From: Oscillatoria sp. FACHB-1406 | Lineage (GTDB): Bacteria; Cyanobacteriota; Cyanobacteriia; Cyanobacteriales; Spirulinaceae | Assembly (NCBI RefSeq): GCF_014698145.1 | Contig: NZ_JACJSM010000019.1 | Coordinates: 1 to 64,000 of the forward strand | Reading direction: 5' to 3' | Length of the DNA: 64,000 nt | In this document: piece by piece, positions 57,026-64,000 of the stretch | Layout: every line of letters begins with the position of its first letter | Numbering within the stretch: the first letter of the stretch is position 1 | Notes under the pieces: generated by a model | What the model saw: only the letters and a program-made list of their open reading frames with translations | Told to the model about the DNA's origin: nothing | Databases searched by the model: none | Program-made: the position numbers and the translations under genes

Positions 57026-57520
57026 TTACTTGAAACTTTTTTTCATGATAAATGAAAGACCTCCAACCCGATTAACAATTTCGCTGCCTGTGATTTTAAC
57101 AAATCCAAGTTTTTGGTATAAGTTTACGGCTGGATTATTATCGCGTACACTGAGAGAAATGGCTGGATAGAAAGGGTTTATCTCTTCAATCAGACGATTA
57201 ATTAATAAGGTTCCAATCCCCCGACCTCTGACCGCTGGAAGTGTAGCAACAACAAGCTCGGGAGTGGTATCGTCAAGATATCCAAAACCCTTATTTGTCG
57301 CCGTCCCTAAACGAATCCAAGAGGCTCCGATCGCGCGATCGCGCTCTACGGCAATAAACCCTCTATCGCCAGTTTTGCCCCAATCTTCTGCATAGGCCAT
57401 AAGCGCGGGCTGAGTCCGAACATCATCTATAGAGTCTTCATGTGAGGCATACATAAGCATCTGCAAGATGAAATCTTTATCATTTAAATTACTTTTACGA
57501 ATACTAAGGTCGTTTAGCAT
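57026..57520 (-). CDS. GNAT-family acetyltransferase
   Basis: A 164-residue protein of the GNAT fold. Motif A is visible as ELVVATLPAVRGRGIGTLLINRLIEE (RGRGIG acetyl-CoA site), with the later YPAISLSVRDNNPAVNLYQKLGFVKI segment for motif B. The acceptor is unknown. The N-terminus LNDLSIRKSNLNDKDFILQML is typical. Stands alone, leftward, after a dispersed repeat. Confidence 0.9.
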   Translation of the reverse strand: MLNDLSIRKSNLNDKDFILQMLMYASHEDSIDDVRTQPALMAYAEDWGKTGDRGFIAVERDRAIGASWIRLGTATNKGFGYLDDTTPELVVATLPAVRGRGIGTLLINRLIEEINPFYPAISLSVRDNNPAVNLYQKLGFVKITGSEIVNRVGGLSFIMKKSFK

Positions 57521-57967
57521 AAGTACGAACGCGCAGGGGGAAGAGATTATTTATAAACTTTTTCTTAAGAATTCTAGAACGCAGAGCTAGTGGTGGGCAA
57601 GCGCGGCTCTTTGAATCGCTCCGATTGCAGGAAGAGCGCTTTTGCTACCCTTGCCCAGCCGACCAAGATTTAAGAGCCGCCCGACGGCAAACCTTGAAAG
57701 AACATTCCTAAATACTGTGCCATCAGAAATTAATAAATCGTTAAAATACTTGAGATTTCGTAAAATAGGCATTTCTCAGCCGCTATAAGTCAGCATCCTT
57801 TGACTCTTCTTCAATTCTAGCCTTGAGAGGAGTGCGTTTTGCCTAAAAAAGTGCTAAAATAAAATTCGAGCCTTAAACGATCGGTAACAATTTTTGATTT
57901 CAGTATTGCCTGGTTTTTTCGATCTCAATATTGACGAGTTGCTCTCCGACACTTTAACTCACTACAG
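57521..57967. other. Intergenic region and leader of the RRM gene
   Basis: About 450 bp before the RRM protein gene. A 61-codon leftward frame (57587-57772) has no recognised features. The stretch 57840-57990 is AT-rich (CTAAAATAAAATTCG) and probably holds the promoter and a long 5' leader of the RRM gene. Confidence 0.4.
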
Positions 57968-57978
57968 TTGTTCAATTC

Positions 57979-57984
57979 AGGAGG
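57979..57984 (+). promoter_or_regulatory. Ribosome binding site of the RRM gene
   Basis: AGGAGG lies 10 bases before the ATG at 57995. It decides the start; a TTG at 57968 opens the frame further but encodes the Shine-Dalgarno region itself. Confidence 0.85.
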
Positions 57985-57994
57985 CAATTCCTCT

Positions 57995-58303
57995 ATGTCA
58001 ATTTACGTCGGCAACCTCCCCTACGAGGTTACGCCTGATGATTTAAAGGAGATTTTTGCAGAATACGGAACCGTTAAGCGCGTTCATCTGCCTACCGATC
58101 GCGAAACCGGTCGGATGCGCGGTTTTGCATTTGTAGAAATGGATACAGAAGCTGAAGAAGACAAAGCGATAGAGACCCTCGACCAAGCTGAGTGGATGGG
58201 TCGCGAACTCAAAGTCAACAAAGCCAGACCCCGCGAAGACAACAGAGGCGGCGGAGGCTCCTTCGGCGGCGGCGGTGGCGGTCGCAGAAACAACCGCTTC
58301 TAA
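57995..58303 (+). CDS. Glycine-rich RRM RNA-binding protein
   Basis: About 102 residues from MSIYVGNLPYEVTPDDLKEIF. One RNA-recognition motif: RNP2 is IYVGNL, RNP1 is RGFAFVEM. A C-terminal Gly-rich tail (GGGGSFGGGGGGRRNN) follows. Cyanobacterial Rbp proteins of this form are often cold- or stress-induced and have long AT-rich leaders; a strong Shine-Dalgarno (AGGAGG) and a terminator hairpin after the gene are visible. Likely a single-gene transcript. Confidence 0.95.
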   Translation: MSIYVGNLPYEVTPDDLKEIFAEYGTVKRVHLPTDRETGRMRGFAFVEMDTEAEEDKAIETLDQAEWMGRELKVNKARPREDNRGGGGSFGGGGGGRRNNRF

Positions 58304-58443
58304 TAACTGCTGTAACGCTTCTGCGACGCACTGGGAATCTGCAACAAGTTAAGGATCGGTAGCTCGAATAAAGCTTTCAATTCCTAATCAATCGTTGTTA
58401 AAGCGCTCCCGATTTTAAGTAAACTCTGTCAGAGCGTCGAGTA

Positions 58444-58474
58444 ACCCCCCAAGAAATTGTCTTGGGGGGTTTTT
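58444..58474 (+). terminator. Rho-independent terminator of the RRM gene
   Basis: An 11-bp perfect stem, ACCCCCCAAGA pairing with TCTTGGGGGGT, with a 5-nt loop AATTG, followed directly by TTTT. It lies 140 bp after the RRM stop codon and also before the convergent ATP-grasp gene. Confidence 0.9.
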
Positions 58475-58501
58475 AGCGCTCTAAAATTGAGAGATCGAAG
58501 C

Positions 58502-60097
58502 TCACTCACTTCCCAGCCAAGTAATTGGTAAAGTTGGAGATGATGAAGACTCAGAAGGATCGATCCCCGTTTGAGTTTCTGCATCCAAAACGGATTCAGC
58601 GCGTTGATACAAACTGACGGCTTCCTCAATCGTATTCCCAATACTGGTCAGCCCTAACTTACCAAATTCCGAAAGCGCGCCAATTAAATGAAACACCGTT
58701 CCCGTCATCGTACTGCTATCGAAATGGAGGTGATGACAAGTAATGATATCCATCAAATCGCTGGGTAATAAACCTCGGTATTGAGGTTTTTGTAAATTGT
58801 CCGTTGCGATGTAATATTTCGCCTGACCTTGCTGACTGTATAACAGTCCGTTGGCTGCATCGTAGTTGCCATTCGTCAGCAATTTAAGCGCCATAAAGGG
58901 GTGTGTCGTTCCGCCTTTGCGCAAATTAATCTCGATCGCTTGCAAGTCCCACTGACCGTCTTTTTCCGGCGAGCGAACGGCGATAAAATCCACGCCGTAG
59001 CGTTCCATTGCCCCTTTCGCGGCAAGCGCTTTGCCAATTTCGAGGCCCATATCTTGCAAGCGCAAGCGATAAGCATTATCGGCAGGAAAGCGGCAGCCGA
59101 GATAAATTTGCCCGTCCGGGCCGCCTAAAATTTGGTCGTGGGTCGAAAGAATTTTTACGCGCCCGTCCGGGCTAATGTAGCCTTGAACGCTGGGCGATCG
59201 CTTTTCTTCCCCTTCGACAAAGGCTTCGACGATTGCCCCCAGTTCGGGAATGCGGCGGGAAAAGCTTTCCCAGGTTTCATCGGCGGCTTGCAAGCTGAGG
59301 TGCTGGAGGTTGGCGCGCACGGCGGTTTCAATCGCTTCAAGGCTCGCATCGGCGCTCAAATCTTTTAAATCGAGAACGGCATTTCCTTCGCCAGAAAAGC
59401 CTTCATTGAGTTTAATCGCCATGCGTCGCAAATCCGGCTGGCGCGATCGCAACGCCACGGCTTCCTTAACTAACTCATCGACAGTCCAAACGCTTAAACT
59501 GCCGACGGGATGGGGAATTTCGACTTCTGCGAACAATTCCCGACTGCCGCTTTTCGATCCCCAGTAGAGTAAATCGGGACAAGCGGCCAGGAGAGGGATA
59601 TCGAGGGCGAGGGAGAGTTCTTGCTCGAGGGGGCTGGCGTTAAAGCATACCATGTGGGATTTGCCGGGACGGAGGGCTTTTCGCAAGCGTTCCACTAAGC
59701 GCGGGCGTTCGAGAATCTTTTGGGTAAGGGGTTTAACGGACGCATCGTAAGTTGAAAAAAGTAACAAGCGATCGCGCGCGTGGGAAAAAGGAATCCCCGG
59801 CAAAAGTTGCAAGTAGTAGTCGATAATCAGGGGCGAGAGGGGTAAAGCAGTGACGTAAATCAGCCGCGTGTGGGGGTTGCGCAAGCGAATCAGGGAAAAG
59901 AGCAAGCGTTCTTCGTAGTGGATGAAACCCGATACTTTTCGCAATTGCTCGCGATCGAGGCTTAAGGAGGGGATCACCAGGATATCGCGATCGTCGAGAT
60001 CGAGGCGATCGTCGCTGGCGGTGCTATCGCGCAATCGATCTTGTAACTGTCGAAACCGAACGTTGGGTTCCGCAGGGCGATTTTCAATGGTTTGCAT
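58502..60097 (-). CDS. ATP-grasp protein, PGM1-type peptide ligase related
   Basis: A 531-residue protein. The first 200 residues form a pre-ATP-grasp region (DILVIPSLSLDREQLRKVSGFIHYEERLLFSLIRLRNPHTRLIYVTALPL). The ATP-grasp core follows (RRMAIKLNEGFSGEGNAVLDL, LGAIVEAFVEGEEKRSPSVQGYISPDG, DFIAVRSPEKDGQWDLQAIEINLRKGGTTHP) with Glu and Asn metal ligands in EINLR. The family includes the pheganomycin peptide ligase PGM1, but the substrate here is unknown. It is divergent from a glycosyltransferase gene. No peptide precursor gene was seen nearby. Confidence 0.85.
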   Translation of the reverse strand: MQTIENRPAEPNVRFRQLQDRLRDSTASDDRLDLDDRDILVIPSLSLDREQLRKVSGFIHYEERLLFSLIRLRNPHTRLIYVTALPLSPLIIDYYLQLLPGIPFSHARDRLLLFSTYDASVKPLTQKILERPRLVERLRKALRPGKSHMVCFNASPLEQELSLALDIPLLAACPDLLYWGSKSGSRELFAEVEIPHPVGSLSVWTVDELVKEAVALRSRQPDLRRMAIKLNEGFSGEGNAVLDLKDLSADASLEAIETAVRANLQHLSLQAADETWESFSRRIPELGAIVEAFVEGEEKRSPSVQGYISPDGRVKILSTHDQILGGPDGQIYLGCRFPADNAYRLRLQDMGLEIGKALAAKGAMERYGVDFIAVRSPEKDGQWDLQAIEINLRKGGTTHPFMALKLLTNGNYDAANGLLYSQQGQAKYYIATDNLQKPQYRGLLPSDLMDIITCHHLHFDSSTMTGTVFHLIGALSEFGKLGLTSIGNTIEEAVSLYQRAESVLDAETQTGIDPSESSSSPTLPITWLGSE

Positions 60098-60423
60098 CGC
60101 TCAATTCCTCTCCTCGCCCTCAAAAAAAATGCTGCTCATCTATCTCGATATCCGCTATTCTAGGCGATTTCCGGTGCGATCGGGCTAAACAATTCTCCTC
60201 GCAGCGTAGAGCGCCCCAACTAGCTGATAACATCAGCACAGACTCAGCCCCAAGCTCGACATCGCTTAAAACGTGCAGCCCGCGTCAACATAATTCGTAA
60301 TTGATAATTCGCGGTCATTGAGACTTCGGCAAGCTCAGTCGAACGCTTGTCGAGATGTAGTTCGTAATTATGGGGTCGCGATCTCCCTCGGAACTCAGGC
60401 TTGAAATATCTCCGCAGCTAACC
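60098..60423. other. Divergent intergenic region with short repeats
   Basis: About 325 bp between the ATP-grasp and glycosyltransferase genes. It contains TAATTCG-like tracts (about 60293-60312 and 60360-60370) and ACTTCGGCAAGCTCAGT at 60323-60339, nearly repeated as ACTTCGGCAGGCTCAGT at 61562-61578 on the other side of the glycosyltransferase gene. Confidence 0.5.
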
Positions 60424-61527
60424 ATGCAAACTTTAACTCAAATTGTCCCGATTCTTCCCCCTGCTGTTGATGGTTTGGGGGATTACGCGCTGAACCTCGC
60501 CCGACAGTTACATCGAGATTGGGCGATCGCAACGCAGTTCATTGTTGCTAACCCAACTTGGGCGGGACGCTCGGAAATTGAAGGGTTTTCAGCGGTTTGT
60601 CTCAGGGAACGCAGCGATCGCGCCCTACAACAAATCCTGCCGAAGGAGGGTTCGATTTTACTGCACTATTCTGGCTACGGCTACGCGCAACGCGGTTGTC
60701 CGAGGTGGTTGGCTACTGGGTTGGAGGAGTGGAAACGAGGATGCACTTCTGAGGGGAAGCGCGCTTTATCCGTTATGTTCCACGAAGTCTATCCCTATCG
60801 CCGCACGCCCCCCTGGACGAGTTCGTTTTGGCTGTCTGGGTTGCAAAAACAGGTTGCAGCGCGTTTGTTAAAATGCAGCGATCGCGCCTTCACCAATCGG
60901 GAAAATTATGCCCGACTCTTGCGCCAACTCGCCGCCGGAGAGCGAGAGATTCCCGTTTTACCCGTCCCCTCCAATATCGGGGAACCCGCTGTACTTATCC
61001 CTTGGGAACGACGAGAACGCAGCGCTGTTGTCTTCGGACATCGCAACACGCGATCGCGCCTTTACCAAAACTACCTGCCCCAAGTCCTGGAAACCTGCCG
61101 CACCTTCAACCTCGATACCCTTTACGATATCGGCGTTCCGACTGAAGCGCTTCCCCCTTCAAGCGGCGAACTCAAAATCTTGGCAATGGGCGTACTCAGC
61201 GCCCCCGAAGCAAGCGCCCTCCTCGGAAACGCGACGATCGGCTTTTTGAGCGCCCCTCCCCCGGAATACTTCGGAAAATCTACGGTTTTTGCAGCTTACA
61301 GCGCCCACGGACTCCTTTCTGTCTTGCCGCACTCTCACCCCGTCGCTGTCGAAGGGTTAGTTGCCGGTCAACATTACTGGGCGTTTGACGGAACAATGGC
61401 GCAGATAACAGCAGAAACCGGACGCGCGATCGCGCAAACAGCGTACACTTGGTATCAAACCCATCCTTTGTCCGCGCAAGCCCAATTTTTCGCTCGTTCT
61501 CTCCTGCTAGACGAACTCGGGGAATAA
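60424..61527 (+). CDS. GT-B-type glycosyltransferase
   Basis: About 367 residues from MQTLTQIVPILPPAVDGLGDYALNLARQL, the usual start of a GT-B N-terminal domain. The frame is open from 60370, but the added residues are spacer sequence. A basic central region (ERRERSAVVFGHRNTRSRLYQNYLP) and a C-terminal half with FGKSTVFAAYSAHGLL follow; the usual GT4 E-x7-E motif is not clear. Donor and acceptor are unknown. Gene neighbours (ATP-grasp ligase, NodB deacetylase) hint at cell-envelope or extracellular polymer chemistry. Confidence 0.75.
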   Translation: MQTLTQIVPILPPAVDGLGDYALNLARQLHRDWAIATQFIVANPTWAGRSEIEGFSAVCLRERSDRALQQILPKEGSILLHYSGYGYAQRGCPRWLATGLEEWKRGCTSEGKRALSVMFHEVYPYRRTPPWTSSFWLSGLQKQVAARLLKCSDRAFTNRENYARLLRQLAAGEREIPVLPVPSNIGEPAVLIPWERRERSAVVFGHRNTRSRLYQNYLPQVLETCRTFNLDTLYDIGVPTEALPPSSGELKILAMGVLSAPEASALLGNATIGFLSAPPPEYFGKSTVFAAYSAHGLLSVLPHSHPVAVEGLVAGQHYWAFDGTMAQITAETGRAIAQTAYTWYQTHPLSAQAQFFARSLLLDELGE

Positions 61528-61587
61528 TTGACCGAAAATAATGGGATACAGAGCTACGCCCACTTCGGCAGGCTCAGTGCATCGCTT

Positions 61588-61828
61588 CTAGGGCGGCTTT
61601 TGATGGTAGGATAAAGGCATCCGCCACACAGTCAGAGACTCGCGCCAAGAGCGGAGGAACCTGTCTCGCAATGGGCGTAATTTCCTGGGAAAGTTTTGGC
61701 TCCAAGGGAGCAGAAAGAATTTTCTCATACAGCGGTGGGGCGCATCGCCGTGAATTTTGGTGAGGGTAAAGTCATTAGACTCCCTACGATCCAAGAATCC
61801 TCGCATCTTTAGGGCGAGGAGCCGTCAA
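61588..61828 (+). mobile_element. Putative IS200/IS605-type right-end remnant
   Basis: The end of this stretch reads CCAAGAATCCTCGCATC, then TTTAGGGCGAGGAGCCGTCAA. The CCTCGC/GCGAGG hairpin preceded by GAATCC and followed by GTCAA is the pattern seen at the right end of cyanobacterial IS200/IS605 elements, just past tnpB and its guide RNA. No TnpB or TnpA coding sequence remains on either strand. It is therefore a relic or a non-autonomous element. Spacer 61528-61920 holds no gene. Confidence 0.45.
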
Positions 61829-61920
61829 AAGGAATAGTTGACAGCGGACAATTGGGCATATCGCGTTCGAGGGGGGGCGGATTCGGTTCGCTCATTTGGT
61901 GTTTTTCTGCGATAAAAAAA

Positions 61921-62778
61921 GTGCAACTATCGATCTATCTGACTAAGAAATATAAAAGTAAAATTGTTTTTTTGGTGCTATTTTTAACTATTTTTTTGAG
62001 CATTGTCGGGTTCAAAAAAAATACGATAGCCGAGGCAACAGTATTAGCGCCCGAAAATCAATTTTTGTCTCCCGTTATTCTGAATTCTCTCGAAAGAACG
62101 ATAGAAATCAGGATGCAGGAAACCCAACAAGATAATTTAAATAAATATCAAGGTAAAGTTATTGAAAAGGTTACGCCGAAAACTTCCGACAAAATCATTG
62201 CTTTAACGTTTGACGACGGGCCAGACGGCAAAACAACGCTTCAAGTCCTCGATATTTTAGGGCGGTATCAAGTTAAAGCGACTTTCTTTCTGATTGGCGA
62301 AAATGTCAAAAAATATCCTTATGTTACTCGTCGCATTGTCGAACTCGGTCACGCGATCGGCAACCATACTTTAACTCATGCTTATAAGGTTATGAGTCCG
62401 GAAAGTGCAGCGCAAGAAATTGAAAAGACCGCAGATGAGATAGCGCAATTTACCCGAAACCGACCGCTTTTATTTCGTCCTCCCTTGGGAAATATGAATA
62501 ATGGTTTGGTCGAGTATGCCAGAAACCACAACTATTTAACGGTTTTATGGTCGATTAACTCCGAAGATTCTGTGGGCTATCCGGGAGTAAATACTATCGC
62601 TGCTAATGTTATAAACCGCGCTCATTCTGGCGGGATTGTTCTCCTCCACGATGCTCCTTGGTATCGTTGGAAAACGATCGCTACTTTACCCACCATTATC
62701 GAGCGTTTAAAAGCTCAAGGATATCGCTTTGTCACCGTACCGGAATTATTAACCCTAGCGAAAGGAACCCCGAATTAA
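61921..62778 (+). CDS. NodB-type polysaccharide deacetylase
   Basis: About 285 residues from a GTG at 61921 (MQLSIYLTKKYKSK, then a membrane anchor or signal IVFLVLFLTIFLSIVG). The NodB homology domain has motif 1 TFDDGPDGKTT (D98, D99), motif 2 GHAIGNHTLTH with the metal His residues, motif 3 FRPPLGNMN and a final IVLLHDAP. It removes N-acetyl groups from extracytoplasmic polysaccharide or peptidoglycan. No ATG is available upstream of the domain; a TTG at 61852 opens the frame further. The anchor sequence supports the GTG. It is 37 bp before the convergent ABC gene. Confidence 0.9.
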   Translation: MQLSIYLTKKYKSKIVFLVLFLTIFLSIVGFKKNTIAEATVLAPENQFLSPVILNSLERTIEIRMQETQQDNLNKYQGKVIEKVTPKTSDKIIALTFDDGPDGKTTLQVLDILGRYQVKATFFLIGENVKKYPYVTRRIVELGHAIGNHTLTHAYKVMSPESAAQEIEKTADEIAQFTRNRPLLFRPPLGNMNNGLVEYARNHNYLTVLWSINSEDSVGYPGVNTIAANVINRAHSGGIVLLHDAPWYRWKTIATLPTIIERLKAQGYRFVTVPELLTLAKGTPN

Positions 62779-62815
62779 TATCGATTAGAGCGTTAGAAGA
62801 GGGCTGAAACAATAA

Positions 62816-64000
62816 TTAACCCCTCGCAATTGCATTTCCGGCAGGAATTGAAGCGATTAACTGACGGGTGTATTCTTGCTGCGGTTCGCGATAAATGCGA
62901 TCGGGATCGCCCATTTCTTCGATTTTCCCCTTATTCATGACAATTAAGCGATCGCTCATAAACTTAACGACGCTCAAATCGTGGGAAATAAAGATATAAG
63001 TTAAACCGAATTCCGATTGCAACTCCTTCAACAAATTCAACACCTGCGCTTGCACCGAAACATCTAAAGCAGAAACCGATTCATCGCAGATGATAAACTT
63101 AGGGTTGAGTGCGAGGGCGCGAGCGATACAAACGCGCTGCCGCTGTCCGCCGGAAAATTCGTGGGGGTAGCGATTCGTCCATGTAGGATTAAGTCCGACG
63201 CGCTCTAAAAGGTATGCTACGCGATCGCGCCGTTCTTTGCCACTTTTCCCCACCTGATGCACCTCCAACGGTTCCATCACCGTTTTCCCGATACTCATGC
63301 GCGGATCTAAAGAATTATAGGGATTCTGGAAGACAATTTGCATCTCGCGCCGCAACCGACGCAAGCGTTTCCCGCTTAAATGGGTAATCTCTTCGCCTTC
63401 AAACTCAATGCGCCCTTGCAACGCGGGCGTTAAGCGTAACAGCGTGCGCGCGAGTGTCGATTTTCCGCACCCAGACTCGCCCACCAATCCTAACGTTTCG
63501 CCGGGATACACCTCAAAGGAAACGTTATTCACTGCCATAAAATAGCGCTGCATCTGTCCGAATACGCCGCGCATGGGGAATCCGACGCGCAAGTTTTCGA
63601 CGCGCAGGAGTGGGGGACTGTCGGGGGAACGGACGGGCAATTTAACGGTGTTAATCGGGAGGGTTTCGCGCGGCGCTTTTTCGCGAATCGTCCATTCGCC
63701 GTTTGCATCCGTTTCGACTTCCATAAAATCTGATACGGTGGGAAGAACGGTTTCGGTGCGATCGAGGCGAGGACGACAAGCGAGCAAACCTTTGGTGTAG
63801 GGATGTTGGGGATTGAGGAAAATCTCTTGCAGGGAACCTTGTTCGACGATTTTACCTCGGTACATGACGGCGACGCGATCGGCAATTTCTGCGATTACGC
63901 CCAAGTCGTGGGTGATGAAGATGGCGGAAAGATTGCGGGCGGCGCAAAGTTCGCGCAATAAATCTAAAATAGTGGCTTGAACGGTGACATCGAGGGCGGT
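62816..64000 (-). CDS. Fused oligopeptide ABC transporter ATP-binding protein (partial)
   Basis: The frame continues past the right edge of the window (TALDVTVQATILDLLREL precedes FITHDLGVIAEIADRV). The last part of a first ABC domain is followed by a linker with NPQHPYTKGLLACRP (the usual C-terminus of DppD/OppD), then a complete second ABC domain: Walker A GLVGESGCGKSTL, Q-loop QIVFQNPYNSLDPRM, signature FSGGQRQRVCIARAL and Walker B KFIICDESVSALDV. It is thus a DppD-DppF-type fusion that powers peptide or nickel-type import. The first domain's Walker A lies beyond the window. Confidence 0.92.
   Translation of the reverse strand, partial: TALDVTVQATILDLLRELCAARNLSAIFITHDLGVIAEIADRVAVMYRGKIVEQGSLQEIFLNPQHPYTKGLLACRPRLDRTETVLPTVSDFMEVETDANGEWTIREKAPRETLPINTVKLPVRSPDSPPLLRVENLRVGFPMRGVFGQMQRYFMAVNNVSFEVYPGETLGLVGESGCGKSTLARTLLRLTPALQGRIEFEGEEITHLSGKRLRRLRREMQIVFQNPYNSLDPRMSIGKTVMEPLEVHQVGKSGKERRDRVAYLLERVGLNPTWTNRYPHEFSGGQRQRVCIARALALNPKFIICDESVSALDVSVQAQVLNLLKELQSEFGLTYIFISHDLSVVKFMSDRLIVMNKGKIEEMGDPDRIYREPQQEYTRQLIASIPAGNAIARG

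Noticed and set aside
57587-57772. 61-codon leftward frame before the RRM gene
   Set aside because: No family resemblance, no start signal; could be a gene fragment but cannot be supported.

Overview
The window is a cyanobacterial chromosome segment. The strongest evidence is the split RNA polymerase set rpoB-rpoC1-rpoC2 in cyanobacterial order, preceded by rpsT and tatD. Supporting evidence includes Ycf66-, CcsA/Ycf5-, DUF1824-, LapA-like and KGK-domain proteins, lumen-type pentapeptide proteins, and very frequent GCGATCGC (HIP1) octamers. The many short dispersed repeats, very large signalling proteins and Uma2 protein suit a large-genome filamentous or colonial species. The exact genus cannot be fixed from this window. 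No rRNA, tRNA, CRISPR array, prophage or intact transposase gene was seen.

Layout. 1-740: the 3' part of a CHAT caspase-like protease gene whose 5' part is replaced by a dispersed repeat. 816-11877: two tandem giant paralogues (Ser/Thr kinase, AAA ATPase, GAF, histidine kinase). 12283-12816: pentapeptide protein. 12894-23850: leftward rpsT-tatD-rpoB-rpoC1-rpoC2 block. 24144-25460: hisD. 25523-27591: leftward Uma2, methyltransferase and ACP-phosphodiesterase-like genes with tight coupling. 27972-31375: a histidine kinase, a DUF427 protein, a Coq4-like protein and a PAS-LuxR regulator. 31632-38907: conserved cyanobacterial proteins, a 58-residue zinc-ribbon protein, a LapA-like protein, ubiX, cysC beside a UDP-glucuronate-4-epimerase-like gene, two secreted pentapeptide proteins and purE. 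39045-43732: a DUF4347/Calx-beta/cadherin giant protein followed by a parvulin-type PPIase. 43893-51559: Ycf66, a YihY/MFS pair, a coiled-coil protein, and two polytopic envelope proteins. 51587-58303: tilS, a KGK protein with EDDLF repeats, ccsA, DUF1824, a cupin, a GNAT and a glycine-rich RRM protein with a clear terminator. 58502-64000: an ATP-grasp (PGM1-type) ligase, a glycosyltransferase, a NodB deacetylase and a fused oligopeptide ABC ATPase cut by the window edge.

The genes are mostly housekeeping (transcription, histidine, purine and tRNA-Ile maturation, cytochrome c assembly) mixed with signalling and cell-envelope or extracellular polysaccharide functions. I did not find a clear new multi-gene system. 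The most informative unusual signals are small: mobile repeats that have entered or bordered genes (in-frame insertion in a kinase, replacement of the CHAT gene start, a heptamer repeat supplying the purE stop codon), a 23-residue tandem duplication inside a GAF domain, a three-unit Pho-box-like array before a histidine kinase, and an 81-bp coding repeat in the KGK protein.
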